From assembly GCA_028278545.1 (NCBI GenBank), contig JANQED010000120.1:1-64000 (forward strand): a DNA stretch of 64,000 nucleotides, given 5' to 3'. The stretch is from Anaerolineales bacterium (lineage in GTDB: Bacteria; Chloroflexota; Anaerolineae; Anaerolineales; UBA11858). Within the stretch, counting starts at the first letter, position 1. Each line of letters opens with the position of its first letter. Shown here one piece after another: positions 33,582 through 43,089 of the stretch. A program made the position numbers and the translations under genes. The notes under the pieces were generated by a model. That model did no database searches and was not told where the DNA came from. It saw only the letters and a list, made by a program, of their open reading frames with translations.

Positions 33582-35945
33582 TTATTGACCCTCTGACTCA
33601 ATTGCCGCCTCCATGGATAAATTGCCATCTTCATCCTGGCTGAGCCTCAGTGGGATAGTTTGCTGTTCGCCAGGGTCAAGCTGACTCTTGAATTCTATTC
33701 GATCAGTGACTAGGCCGTCGCTCAATGTTTGAGCGAGGAACTGAAAGGGAGTCGTCTCCCCGCTCAGATTGGTGATCTCGATCAGGTATTCCTGGTTATT
33801 TGCCAGGGGCGAGAACACGCTCAAGCTTTGCTCCCAGCCTAAATCGAAGAAAGTCCCGCCTGGGATGAGGCGCTCCCGCTCCGAAAGGGCGTTCCCGTCC
33901 GGGTCCAGCAGGCGCAGGGATACCTCCGCTGATCCAAGCAAAACTTGCAGGAACTGGCCCCCAGGCATAGTTGGGATGACCACTTCGTACGAACCCGTCC
34001 AGCGGGCATGGCCGCGCGTTGTCCGTTCGTGGAACGCCTCCCAGGGCAGTTCAGCAGCCAAACCGCCGGGGTTGCTGTCGATGACTCCGGTGGCATCATA
34101 CATATTCTTGGGCCGGTTGTCGAAGGTCACTTCAGAAATGATAGCCACATGATCGATCTCCCCATCCTCGCTCCAGTCGAAGAAGACGATATCACCGGGT
34201 TGGTAGGGGACGGTATGCGGCAGAAGCTGGCCGGTATAGGCAAAATAGCGCCACATATCATTGGCATTGCGGGCATCGCGCCAGCGGTAGACGTGTTCGG
34301 GATGCGCCCGGTAGTCTTGCTCCAGGGCGAACTGGATGTTGTAATCCACGCCCCAGGTGTAAGCGTCCAACACCAGATCAGTGCAATAGCCGGCTGCGTA
34401 GCCGTGATAGGGCCCTTTTTCGCCGCGGTTGAAACTGTAGGGCATGCCCAGGTCTTTCTGCGCCTCGATCAATACTTCTTCATGTTTGGCTTGAAAATGG
34501 AGGCCCTCGAGGTCTGATTGGGCGTCAAAGGATAGGGATTCTGGCTCGAAGGTGTAGCCCTCTTTGCTGGGGAGCAGGGATTCCTTTCCGGGTGGGATGC
34601 CGCCGAGGAAGAAATACCCGTTCCCATCGCTGCGCGTGGAATCTCCACTCTGGGTGGTGATGGTGACCAATGCTAAGGGGTGGCCCGTTGCATCTGTCAC
34701 GCGGCCGGAAAGGGTGTAGCCTGGCTCTGTGCGGGTCTCGATATCCCGGAAGAAGACCTGAGAAATCCCCTCGACTGTTTTTGTATAGGCAATACCGCTC
34801 CCATTCGTTGTTGCGGCCAGGCCTCCCTCGCTTGCCATGGAGGTGATGGTCTGGAATTGGCCTGTCTCTAAATCAAAGTGCTGGAGTTCGGCCTCATTGC
34901 CTTGGCCGGGGATCGAAGCAAATAGAGAGCTTCCGTCGTCGGCGAGGGCGATCCGGGGCGGTGCAGCCAGGGAGTTTTCGCTGGCAGGGAAGCTGACGAG
35001 GGGTTGGGTCTGATGGCTGCCACGGTCGAAGACCAGGATTTCAAAAAGTTCTCCCCCAACCAGGTTCAGAGCAGCCAGGGTATTTGCAGCCCCCGAAGAG
35101 TCTATCTGGAGAAGTGTGCGCTGGCGACCATCGATGGGCAGGTGGATATATTCTATCCGCGCCAGCACGCGGTTGAAGAGATACAGCCTGGGGTCTTCTG
35201 AGATGGCGATAGCCAACGTGCTGGCCTGGGAGCTGAAGATCACCGTGCGCCCATCGGGGGCGAGCAGCACTTGCTCACCAGAAGGGCCGTTGGCCTCCTG
35301 CCCCCGGCTGCTCACCGAGGCCTGGAAGGTATGCCCTGTCAATCGGTCTCGGATGAATACATCGGCGGCTGCGTTAGTGTCGTTGTGCACCAGGTTGCTG
35401 GCCTCTGAGCGGAAGGCGACGTAGCGTCCGTCAGCGGAGATGCTGGGAGTGGTGGAATCGCCATTGCCGCGCTCGCCGCGGTCGTTGACCGAGATGCGTT
35501 CGGTGATGCCCGTCAGGCGGTCGTGAATGTAGATGTCGGTTTGGGTGAGTGCTTCCCCGGGTACCAGGTTGGTGGCCTGCGATTGGAAGGCCACCACGCG
35601 CCCGTCGGCGGAGATCATGGGGAGTTCTGAGGCGGCATTGGCCTGCTCGCCTGTGGAGGAGATCGAGATGCGCCATGTCTCGCTGGTCAAACGGTCGCGC
35701 ACGAAGACATCTGCGACGCCGTTGGTGTCGTTGGGCACGAGATTGTCGGCCGCGGAGAGGAAAGCCGCGAAGCGTCCATCCCCGGAGATCGAAGGGGTCG
35801 AAGACCAGTTGTTCCCCAGGGTGCCTTCGTTTGTGACGGAGATGATCTCAGGTTCGGGGAGCGTCTGGGCGCTGACACGAAACACCCATTGGGTGTGTTT
35901 GGCGAAAACGCAGAGCATACAGAGCGCGATTGCCGCGCGCAGCAT
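33582..35945 (-). CDS. Secreted beta-propeller protein with NlpC/P60-like domain
   Basis: A 787-residue exported protein. The signal peptide ends at VSAQ. Residues about 30-390 form TolB/PD40-type propeller blades (repeated STPSISADGRYVAFxS and NLVPxDTN). Residues about 395-475 are a carboxypeptidase-regulatory-like sandwich (YTLSGRVTDATGHPLA). Residues about 480-650 are a papain-like cell-wall hydrolase domain with Cys in AGYCTDLV and His in EIDHVAIIS. The end looks like a PPC-type sandwich. The ATG at 35945 is chosen because the longer frame overlaps the dinG-like gene and starts before the signal. It lies between the helicase gene and the M23 lipoprotein gene. Confidence 0.78.
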   Translation of the reverse strand: MLRAAIALCMLCVFAKHTQWVFRVSAQTLPEPEIISVTNEGTLGNNWSSTPSISGDGRFAAFLSAADNLVPNDTNGVADVFVRDRLTSETWRISISSTGEQANAASELPMISADGRVVAFQSQATNLVPGEALTQTDIYIHDRLTGITERISVNDRGERGNGDSTTPSISADGRYVAFRSEASNLVHNDTNAAADVFIRDRLTGHTFQASVSSRGQEANGPSGEQVLLAPDGRTVIFSSQASTLAIAISEDPRLYLFNRVLARIEYIHLPIDGRQRTLLQIDSSGAANTLAALNLVGGELFEILVFDRGSHQTQPLVSFPASENSLAAPPRIALADDGSSLFASIPGQGNEAELQHFDLETGQFQTITSMASEGGLAATTNGSGIAYTKTVEGISQVFFRDIETRTEPGYTLSGRVTDATGHPLALVTITTQSGDSTRSDGNGYFFLGGIPPGKESLLPSKEGYTFEPESLSFDAQSDLEGLHFQAKHEEVLIEAQKDLGMPYSFNRGEKGPYHGYAAGYCTDLVLDAYTWGVDYNIQFALEQDYRAHPEHVYRWRDARNANDMWRYFAYTGQLLPHTVPYQPGDIVFFDWSEDGEIDHVAIISEVTFDNRPKNMYDATGVIDSNPGGLAAELPWEAFHERTTRGHARWTGSYEVVIPTMPGGQFLQVLLGSAEVSLRLLDPDGNALSERERLIPGGTFFDLGWEQSLSVFSPLANNQEYLIEITNLSGETTPFQFLAQTLSDGLVTDRIEFKSQLDPGEQQTIPLRLSQDEDGNLSMEAAIESEGQ

Positions 35946-35995
35946 GATGACCAGCCTAAGGGGTTCTCCCTTCCCCAAAGATTTGGAGTGTGGGC

Positions 35996-38827
35996 TCAAA
36001 GGTTCAACCATCGCGCGGCTTCTCCAGGCAGGTTCTGCAAAGGACCTACCCGTTGGGTACATTGCGGCAGGGAATCGATGAACAGGCGTCCATAACGTTT
36101 GGTCAGCACCCTGCGGTCGAGGATCACCGCCACGCCGCGGTCGAACTCGGTGCGGATCAGGCGTCCGAACCCCTGGCGGAATTCCAGTATCGCCTCAGGG
36201 ACGTTGTACTGGTAGAAAGGCTCTTCAAAAGTTTCGGCGCGCGAGGCTACAATGGGGTCGGAGGGCACCGCGAAGGGCAGTTTGACGATCACTAAGACGG
36301 ATAAATCCTGGCCGGGGATGTCGACTCCCTCCCAAAAGGCGCGCGTCCCCAACAGGACCGCCCGTTCTGCCTCCCGAAAACTTTCCAACAAAGAGTGCGC
36401 TGATGCGCCTTCTCCCTGCTCGAAGACAATGATCCCCTGGTCCGCCAGGGCTGGCGCAATGGCCTGGGAGGTGCGTTGAAGTTGTGCGTAGGAGGTGAAC
36501 AGCACCAGCGCCCGCCCGCCCGTTGTCTTGCACAGATGGATCAATCCTCCCTCGACCGCGCGTTGGTGTCCGTTGCGGTCGCCCGGCTCAGGGATGTTGT
36601 TGGGGATATAAAGCAGCGTGGAATTCTCGTAATCGAAAGGAGACCCCAGCGCCAGTTCGTTGGCGTCTTCGGCGTAAAGACGGCCGCGCAGGTAATCGAA
36701 TTCCCCCGCGGTGGTCAGGGTGGCGGAGGTCAGGATGATAGATAGCTTTTCGTGCCAGAGGTGTTTCTGTACCAGGGGCCCGATGTGCAGAGGTGCCGCC
36801 TGTAGCGTGACCCCGCGCCCGCTGGAACGGATTTCTGCCCAATAGATACCGTCTGGTTTGGGGTCGAATACCAGCGCTTCGACGCTTTCGATCATCTCCT
36901 TGAGCCGGTTGTAGACATTGGTGACGTCATGGTAGGTTTCTTCGAGAAGGTCGATCTCACCAGAGTCTGTCCCCGAGAGATCGGCCATCGCCTTAGCGAT
37001 CTGTTCCAGCTTGTCGAGCAGGGCGGCCGCGGTATGGTGGGCGTTCTCCCAAGACACTTCTACTTCCAGCCAGGCGGGCTGCACCCGGGTTCCTGGCAGG
37101 ATGCGGACCTGCTGCGCATAAGGCCCTACGGGTTGTCCCTCACGCTGCTCGAAGAGGAAGTGATCAATCGTTTCGAAGAACTCCCGTGCCTGGCTTTCCA
37201 TCTGGAAGGCATGGTCGCTGGCCCGCTCTACTAGATGATTGTAAGCCGCGTATTCGCTGGGCGAAACGCTGTCGTGCAGCAGGGACAGAAGCCTACCCAG
37301 AATCCCGGAAAATCGGCTGGAGCCAGAACGATAGCTGCCCACCTCCCTAAGCAGACGGATGAAGTCCATCTGCGTGGCGCGGAAACTGAGGGCGTTTGTG
37401 CTGGCGCTCTCCAGGTGGTGCCCCTCATCGATGATCAGGTACTCGTATTCTGGAAGTACGCGGCTGCCCGTTGCCACATCAGCCAACAGCAAAGCATGGT
37501 TGACGATGATCAGATGAGCGCTCTGGGAAGCCTGTCTGGCACGATAGAAGGGGCAGGCGCCGCCAGTGTGCTTGAGGCAGTTGTCGGCGGTGCAGCCGTC
37601 ATCCGCGGCAGACAGGCGGGACCAGGCCTCGCGCTCACGCGGGCCGTTCAGATTGATATCGACGCGGTCGCCGCTGCCCCCCTGGTAGAGCCAAACCAGG
37701 ACTTTGGCCAGGACGCGCATTTCTTCGGGGGTTTCTGGGCCGCGTTTGCGCAAGGCCTCCATCCGCCTGGGGCATAAGTAGTTGCCGCGGCCTTTGAGTA
37801 CAGTGGCGAACAGATCAATATCCAACGCCTCTTGGAGGTCGGGAATGTCTTTGTTGATCAACTGGTCTTGCAGGTTGATGGTGTTGGTGGAGATGACCAC
37901 TCGCAAACCATTCTGCATCGACCAGAGGGCCGCCGGGATGAGATATGCGAAAGATTTGCCCACGCCGGTACCCGCCTCTACCATCAGGTGTTGGCTTTCC
38001 GAGAGTGCGCGGGTGACCGCACGTAGCATTTCGAGTTGTTCAGGACGCTGCTCGAACTGCTCGAAATATTTTGAGAACTCCCCGCCGTATTCCAGGATGG
38101 AAGCCACTTCCTCAACTTGTAAGGGGGCAGGTTCTTCGATTGGCGCAAGCGGGGGGATATCCCTGGGCATCCCCTGTTCGAGCAAGGGGCCGAAGAAGCC
38201 TCTCCGGGCTTCGCGCGCCGGGATAACCTCCTTTGACCGAGCGCGCAGCGCCTCAGAGAACAGGCCATAGCCAAGCCAATTCTCTACATCATCGCCCAGG
38301 CGGACGATCTCAGCCAGTACTTCGATGGGTAAAATGAGCGCCGCATCGTATAACCTGGTGAACACCTTTTGGGTCACACGGGCGTCGTCCAGCGCCCTAT
38401 GTGTGGCCGGAAGGGCGATCTTCAGAGTCTGAGCCAGCGCACCGAGTTGGTATCGCCCGGCGTTTGGCACCAGCACCGCCGCCATTTCGTAGGTGTCTAA
38501 GGCTTCATTTTCCCTCAGGATGCCGTGTTTTCTCAAGAAAGATAGATCGAAGCGCACATTGTGACCGAGAACAGGAAAGTCCCCAACGAAGGCCGCCAGA
38601 TCGTCGAGTACTTCGTGAATGGTGGGGGCGTTCCGCACCATGGCATCGGTGATGCCCGTCAGCCTGGTGATATGGGCTGGGATTCGCTGACCTGGGTTGA
38701 TCAGGCTGTGCCATTCGTCTTCAATTCGCTCCCCCTTGAAGCGAACAGCGCCGATTTCGGTGATGCCATCAGATTCTGGATCCAAGCCGGTGGTTTCGAT
38801 GTCTAAGGCGACTATGGTAGAGGTCAT
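35996..38827 (-). CDS. DinG-family helicase with N-terminal DnaQ-like exonuclease
   Basis: A 943-residue DNA-processing protein. Residues 1-170 are a 3'-5' exonuclease with the DEDDh set D9, E11, D94, H143 and D148. Residues 240-930 are a superfamily 2 XPD/DinG-like helicase: Walker A AGTGVGKS at 285-292, four Fe-S cysteines C352, C412, C417 and C425, the DEGH box at 467-470, and C-terminal motifs VLLGTRAFWEGVDIPG and QGFGRLIRT. This fusion is known from Firmicutes-type DinG. It probably unwinds unusual or damaged DNA while trimming ends. Its promoter region is the 90 bp after the CBS gene terminator. Confidence 0.92.
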   Translation of the reverse strand: MTSTIVALDIETTGLDPESDGITEIGAVRFKGERIEDEWHSLINPGQRIPAHITRLTGITDAMVRNAPTIHEVLDDLAAFVGDFPVLGHNVRFDLSFLRKHGILRENEALDTYEMAAVLVPNAGRYQLGALAQTLKIALPATHRALDDARVTQKVFTRLYDAALILPIEVLAEIVRLGDDVENWLGYGLFSEALRARSKEVIPAREARRGFFGPLLEQGMPRDIPPLAPIEEPAPLQVEEVASILEYGGEFSKYFEQFEQRPEQLEMLRAVTRALSESQHLMVEAGTGVGKSFAYLIPAALWSMQNGLRVVISTNTINLQDQLINKDIPDLQEALDIDLFATVLKGRGNYLCPRRMEALRKRGPETPEEMRVLAKVLVWLYQGGSGDRVDINLNGPREREAWSRLSAADDGCTADNCLKHTGGACPFYRARQASQSAHLIIVNHALLLADVATGSRVLPEYEYLIIDEGHHLESASTNALSFRATQMDFIRLLREVGSYRSGSSRFSGILGRLLSLLHDSVSPSEYAAYNHLVERASDHAFQMESQAREFFETIDHFLFEQREGQPVGPYAQQVRILPGTRVQPAWLEVEVSWENAHHTAAALLDKLEQIAKAMADLSGTDSGEIDLLEETYHDVTNVYNRLKEMIESVEALVFDPKPDGIYWAEIRSSGRGVTLQAAPLHIGPLVQKHLWHEKLSIILTSATLTTAGEFDYLRGRLYAEDANELALGSPFDYENSTLLYIPNNIPEPGDRNGHQRAVEGGLIHLCKTTGGRALVLFTSYAQLQRTSQAIAPALADQGIIVFEQGEGASAHSLLESFREAERAVLLGTRAFWEGVDIPGQDLSVLVIVKLPFAVPSDPIVASRAETFEEPFYQYNVPEAILEFRQGFGRLIRTEFDRGVAVILDRRVLTKRYGRLFIDSLPQCTQRVGPLQNLPGEAARWLNL

Positions 38828-38856
38828 GCCAGAATTATACTGTAGGTCGGGTAGAT

Positions 38857-38880
38857 GAAAAACGACCCCGAAGGGTCGTT
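38857..38880 (-). terminator. Intrinsic terminator of the CBS-ACT gene
   Basis: An 8-bp perfect stem (38861-38868 with 38873-38880) closed by a CGAA loop is followed on the minus strand by a T-run (A-run at 38857-38862 on the plus strand). It lies 38 bp after the CBS gene stop and 30 bp before the helicase start. Confidence 0.75.
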
Positions 38881-38918
38881 GGCTTCAAGTGGACATTATC
38901 ACTGGCATCCAAATAATA

Positions 38919-39566
38919 TCAAGAACTGCTTGTGCGGATATCCTCAATGTCTTCAACGTGCGGCTCGATGACTGCGCGCACTTGATCCTCGTCGATACCG
39001 GTGACTTTGAAAGTCACTGCGCGGTTGCTGGGATCTTCACCGGCAGTCTGGCCGAAAGAGACGAAATTCCCACCTGCCTCAGCAATCGCTTTAGCTAGAG
39101 CAGCCAGCTCGCCTACTTTGTCAGGGACCAGTGCAGTCACGCGCACGCCTAGATCACGTGCCCCCATCAACTCCAGGAAAATCTTGAAGAGGTCGGTTTC
39201 AGTGATGATGCCCACAACGCGTTCGTTCTTCATCACTGGCAAACCACCGACTTTGTTGTCTGTCATAATGCGGGCGGCTTCCTCGATGGGGGTGTCGGTG
39301 CTGATGGTCGATACCTCACGTGTCATCACATCATCCACTGTGATCTTACTTAACAGGTAGTTCATCTCCCAAATACTCAACGATGTCGCTGGAGAGGGGG
39401 AGGCATTGAGTAGGTCTTTATCTGAGATGATGCCTACCAGCTCCCCATCTTCGATGACTGGCATGCGCCGGATGTGCTCTTTACGCATCAAGTTTAGGGC
39501 TTCGGTAATCGGTAGGCCAGGCGAAATGGTGATTACCGGATGAGACATTCGATCGCCAACTAACAT
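38919..39566 (-). CDS. AcuB-like CBS-pair and ACT-domain protein
   Basis: A 215-residue regulatory protein. It has two CBS motifs, each with the M-S/T-x-x-V-x-T-I start (residues 6-60 and 75-130), followed by an ACT-like domain (about 140-205, RVTALVPDKVGELAAL). CBS pairs bind adenine nucleotides, and ACT domains bind small ligands such as amino acids, so this is a probable metabolite-sensing switch; no target gene is adjacent. The ATG is preceded by a strong AGGAGG. It is downstream of the response regulator gene across 45 bp and ends at a clear terminator. Confidence 0.85.
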   Translation of the reverse strand: MLVGDRMSHPVITISPGLPITEALNLMRKEHIRRMPVIEDGELVGIISDKDLLNASPSPATSLSIWEMNYLLSKITVDDVMTREVSTISTDTPIEEAARIMTDNKVGGLPVMKNERVVGIITETDLFKIFLELMGARDLGVRVTALVPDKVGELAALAKAIAEAGGNFVSFGQTAGEDPSNRAVTFKVTGIDEDQVRAVIEPHVEDIEDIRTSSS

Positions 39567-39611
39567 GGGTATCCTCCTTGTGCTAAGTTGATTCCACTAG
39601 ATGAAATCTGC

Positions 39612-40325
39612 TCATGAGTTTTCTTCTTGTCCTACGGGGGCTTCAAAACGGTAGCCAATGCCGCGTTCGGTCTTTATGTAATTAGGCTTCGAAGGATCGC
39701 GCTCGATTTTTTGCCGTAGGTGTCCAATATAGACGCGCAGGTATTCCGTCTCTGCACCGTATTCAGGTCCCCAGACATTTTTCAGAATCGCCTGATGGAG
39801 GAGCACTTTTCCGGCGTGTTCCATCAAATAGGTCAGCAGGTTGAATTCTGTGGGGGTTAGTTTTACTTCCTGACCATGTGCAATGACTTCGTGCCGTTCG
39901 AGATCAACGAGGATATCCGCATAGATCAAGCGCCCCTGCCGGGTTGGGGGTTCCGTCCACCGAGACCTGCGTAGGACGGCTTTTACCCGGGCGAGAAGTT
40001 CTCCCACGCCGAAGGGTTTTGTTAGATAGTCGTCTGCACCCAAATCAAAAGCCTTGATCTTATCGCCTTCTTCATCCAGAGCAGTCAGGATGATGATGGG
40101 GACCACAGAGCGCTGGCGGATGCGCCGGGTGGTCTCCAGACCGTCCATTTGAGGCATCATCAAGTCGAGGATGACTAAGTTGACATTTTGGGAGTTGAAC
40201 TGGGACACAGCCTCTAGACCATTGGATGCTGTGATGACCGTATACCCGCGCACCTCCAGATTGCGACGAACAAAATCGCGCAGGGTGTCTTCATCATCAA
40301 CGACCAATACAATCGGTTTTGCCAT
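39612..40325 (-). CDS. OmpR/KdpE-type response regulator
   Basis: A 237-residue two-component regulator. The receiver domain (1-120) has the acidic pair in VVDDED, the phosphorylated Asp54 in ILDLMMP and the Lys in LTKPFG. The C-terminal winged-helix DNA-binding domain (about 135-228) has the LTPTEFNLL start and the recognition-region VYIGHLRQKIE typical of OmpR/PhoB proteins. Its start is 4 nt after the stop of the sensor kinase gene, so the pair is co-translated. No binding site was identified. Confidence 0.94.
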   Translation of the reverse strand: MAKPIVLVVDDEDTLRDFVRRNLEVRGYTVITASNGLEAVSQFNSQNVNLVILDLMMPQMDGLETTRRIRQRSVVPIIILTALDEEGDKIKAFDLGADDYLTKPFGVGELLARVKAVLRRSRWTEPPTRQGRLIYADILVDLERHEVIAHGQEVKLTPTEFNLLTYLMEHAGKVLLHQAILKNVWGPEYGAETEYLRVYIGHLRQKIERDPSKPNYIKTERGIGYRFEAPVGQEENS

Positions 40326-40329
40326 GGTT

Positions 40330-43056
40330 TTAGTCCAAGTCGTCGTGAGAATCTAGATATCTGGGCAATGTGAACGCGAAACAAGCGCCCCCCTCGGTTG
40401 GCTCTATCCAAATTTCACCCCCGTGGGCTTCGATGAAGCCCTTGCTTATCGCTAAACCAAGACCAGCACCAGAAGTTTTTCGAGATAGGCCGTTGTCGAT
40501 ACGGTAGAAGCTTTCGAAGATCGATTTTTGTTCGTCCACAGGGATGCCTGGGCCAGAATCTTTGATCTTGATAGTCACACTATTTTCATCGTAGGAAGCA
40601 TCGACGTAAATGGGAGATGAATCGCCGGAATACTTGACGGCATTTTCGATCAGGTTCCTGAAGACAACTTCAATGCGCCGCCTGTCAACATGAATGGGAG
40701 GTAAATCTGGCGGAAACGCAACTTGAAGGCGGTCACCTGGTTGCGGGTTGGATCGCTTGGCCGCGTTGTGGGTGATTCTGTCAATCTGGCATGGCCGCTG
40801 TTCGACGGTCAGGCTGCCAGCTTCCAGGCGAGAGAGGTCCAGCAGTTCGTTAACGAGGATCGTGAGCCGGTCTGCTTCGTTCGAAATGATTGTGAGGAAT
40901 TCGTGTTGAGCGGCGATGTCCCATTCCACATCCTCGGCTAGCAAAGTTGTGGCATAACCCTTGATGGATGCCAAGGGTGTGCGCAGCTCGTGGGATACTG
41001 TTGAGAGCAGATTCGATTTCATGCGGTCTAGCTCTCGATCGGCGGTGATATCGTGCAGCAGTTGTCCCTGCCCAATGGGGACCCCCTGGCCATCTGTGAC
41101 GTTGAAGGTGTGCAAGCGAAGACAAAGATTGCGCCCTTGAAACGGGAAGGAGATTTCCGCAGTTTGACTATCCGGGCTGTTTAGTGCGGCCTTAATGATC
41201 TCTCTGTTTCTGTCAGGATCATCGGATTTTTGTGCCAGCAAATCTAGGACAGAATCGATCTTTGCCCCGATAATTCTGCTCGGGGGTAGACCCGTCAGGG
41301 CGCTGATGCGGCGATTGGCGTATACCACATTTCCATTAGGACCTTCCAGGATCAAGCCATCGGTGAGAGATTGAATCAGAGCTTCGAGTCGCCGAGTCTG
41401 TTTTTGCAACTGCATATCGCTACGTGCATAGAGGGCGGCGTTTTCGATGGCCATAGCGGCATGATTTGCGAAATTTGTCAGCAAATCGATTTCTTGGGGG
41501 GGGAATACGTAGGGTTCTGCATTAAAAATGATCAATGCAGAGGGAGGGGCGTATTGCGTGTTGAGCGGAATCGCTAACACCGCTCGATACCCTTCCCTCC
41601 TGGCCCGTTGGCGTTGCCCGGCATACATGGGGCTGATTTCAGTGTCACTGACCTGGGCCGGCTCGCCATTCCGGAGGGCTTGGATAGTGACGGAATGGGG
41701 TTCGCTGGGGTCAATAGAAATCTGCTCGACATAGTCGTTTGACAACCCCCGGCTGGCCTGCACACGAAAGACGGCATGTTGTTCGTCGAGGGCGACGATG
41801 GCGCTCTTTTTTACGTCCAACAGACGCTCGACTTGACTAAGAATGCGGTCGAGGACCGTTTGGGGGTCCAATGAGGAGACGACTGCCGCGCTGGTTTCCA
41901 ACAAGATCGACAATTCCCTGAGTCGCGCCTCGATATCCTCCTCCATCCCCATGAGACTGCGCGTCAATCTGCCCATTTGGTCAGAGCGGATGGCTAGATT
42001 GCTGAGCGTGCTTTCTTGCTCACCTGTGGCTTTTTCATCCTCTCCGATCAAGCGGCTGTAATCTGTTAAGTCCCCCAGGGGTTTGATGATTATTCTCGAA
42101 AGGCCAATCCAAAAGGCCAGACCAATGACAATGAATGTTAGCAGAACAATCGTGATTCCCTGGAAGAATGTACGTGGTGTTTCGAAGGCTTTGGCAGTTG
42201 GCCGGCTGACGATCACCCCCCAGCCAGCACCCGATACGGGTACGTAGCTGTAGAGTCGTTCGACGCCATAGTCATCGACCGCAACAACAGTATCAACGCG
42301 TCCCAACAACAAAGGATCGGTGATCACGGATTGCGTTTCCGGCAATACAGTGAGAAGCTTTTCGGCGTCGGAGTGAGCAATGATCTGTCTGCCTGCATCG
42401 ATGATGAGAACCTCAAAGCCTTCTTCGGGGTCGTACTCACGGGAGATCTTGACCAAGGTTTGGCTGAGTTCTTCGAGTTTGATGTTCGTAGCAACAACGC
42501 CAAGGAAGTTATTCTTGCTATCCCAAAGGGGCATCACAGCCGTAGCCACTGGCTGTTGGGTAGTGGGTGAGATGCGTCCCTTTGAGATGAGCGGGTTGGT
42601 GGTGACCAGTGCGCGCTGGAAATATTCTCTGAAAGAGAAATCATTTCCCACGGTTGTGCGTGGGCCGGTAGGATAGTGAAATACCATGAAACCTTGTGCG
42701 TTGAGACGGTATACCAGGTTGATGTCTGGTCGTGCGCTCATGATCGTTTCGAACAAGGGGTTCATCGCCTCGATGTCTGTAGTGATCACCGCTTCATGGT
42801 TGCTCAGATCGCGCACGGCTCTCATAGCATTGCGCATTGTCACGTCGGTTTCCTGGGCGATAGACCGGGCCAGGGCCAAATCGGCTGCCCGAATGTTTTC
42901 CTCTAATTGGTGCTGGGTGTTGTTGGCGATCAGCAAACCTGCGACTGCCACCAAACCAACAAAGAGGAAGTACAGAGCCATGAGCCTCAGCCCCAGATCC
43001 TGACGAAATGGGAGTTTTTTCACGATAGGGTGAAGAATCCGGTTTAGATAATTCAT
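40330..43056 (-). CDS. Sensor histidine kinase (Cache-HAMP-GAF-PAS)
   Basis: A 908-residue membrane sensor. Membrane helices at about 23-45 and 297-320 flank an extracytoplasmic double-Cache domain with the FHYPTGPRTTVGNDFSFREY region. Then follow HAMP (about 320-375), GAF (about 385-545), PAS (about 560-670), HisKA with His689 in VSHELRTPL, and the ATPase domain with N805 in NLIENAVK, GPGIP at 835-839 and GAGLGLA at 863-869. Cache domains often bind amino acids or organic acids. It lies 33 bp downstream of the M20 dipeptidase gene and directly upstream of its regulator. Confidence 0.93.
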   Translation of the reverse strand: MNYLNRILHPIVKKLPFRQDLGLRLMALYFLFVGLVAVAGLLIANNTQHQLEENIRAADLALARSIAQETDVTMRNAMRAVRDLSNHEAVITTDIEAMNPLFETIMSARPDINLVYRLNAQGFMVFHYPTGPRTTVGNDFSFREYFQRALVTTNPLISKGRISPTTQQPVATAVMPLWDSKNNFLGVVATNIKLEELSQTLVKISREYDPEEGFEVLIIDAGRQIIAHSDAEKLLTVLPETQSVITDPLLLGRVDTVVAVDDYGVERLYSYVPVSGAGWGVIVSRPTAKAFETPRTFFQGITIVLLTFIVIGLAFWIGLSRIIIKPLGDLTDYSRLIGEDEKATGEQESTLSNLAIRSDQMGRLTRSLMGMEEDIEARLRELSILLETSAAVVSSLDPQTVLDRILSQVERLLDVKKSAIVALDEQHAVFRVQASRGLSNDYVEQISIDPSEPHSVTIQALRNGEPAQVSDTEISPMYAGQRQRARREGYRAVLAIPLNTQYAPPSALIIFNAEPYVFPPQEIDLLTNFANHAAMAIENAALYARSDMQLQKQTRRLEALIQSLTDGLILEGPNGNVVYANRRISALTGLPPSRIIGAKIDSVLDLLAQKSDDPDRNREIIKAALNSPDSQTAEISFPFQGRNLCLRLHTFNVTDGQGVPIGQGQLLHDITADRELDRMKSNLLSTVSHELRTPLASIKGYATTLLAEDVEWDIAAQHEFLTIISNEADRLTILVNELLDLSRLEAGSLTVEQRPCQIDRITHNAAKRSNPQPGDRLQVAFPPDLPPIHVDRRRIEVVFRNLIENAVKYSGDSSPIYVDASYDENSVTIKIKDSGPGIPVDEQKSIFESFYRIDNGLSRKTSGAGLGLAISKGFIEAHGGEIWIEPTEGGACFAFTLPRYLDSHDDLD

Positions 43057-43089
43057 CCTTTGAACCTCTTGGCCTCTGGTCTAGAGTCT

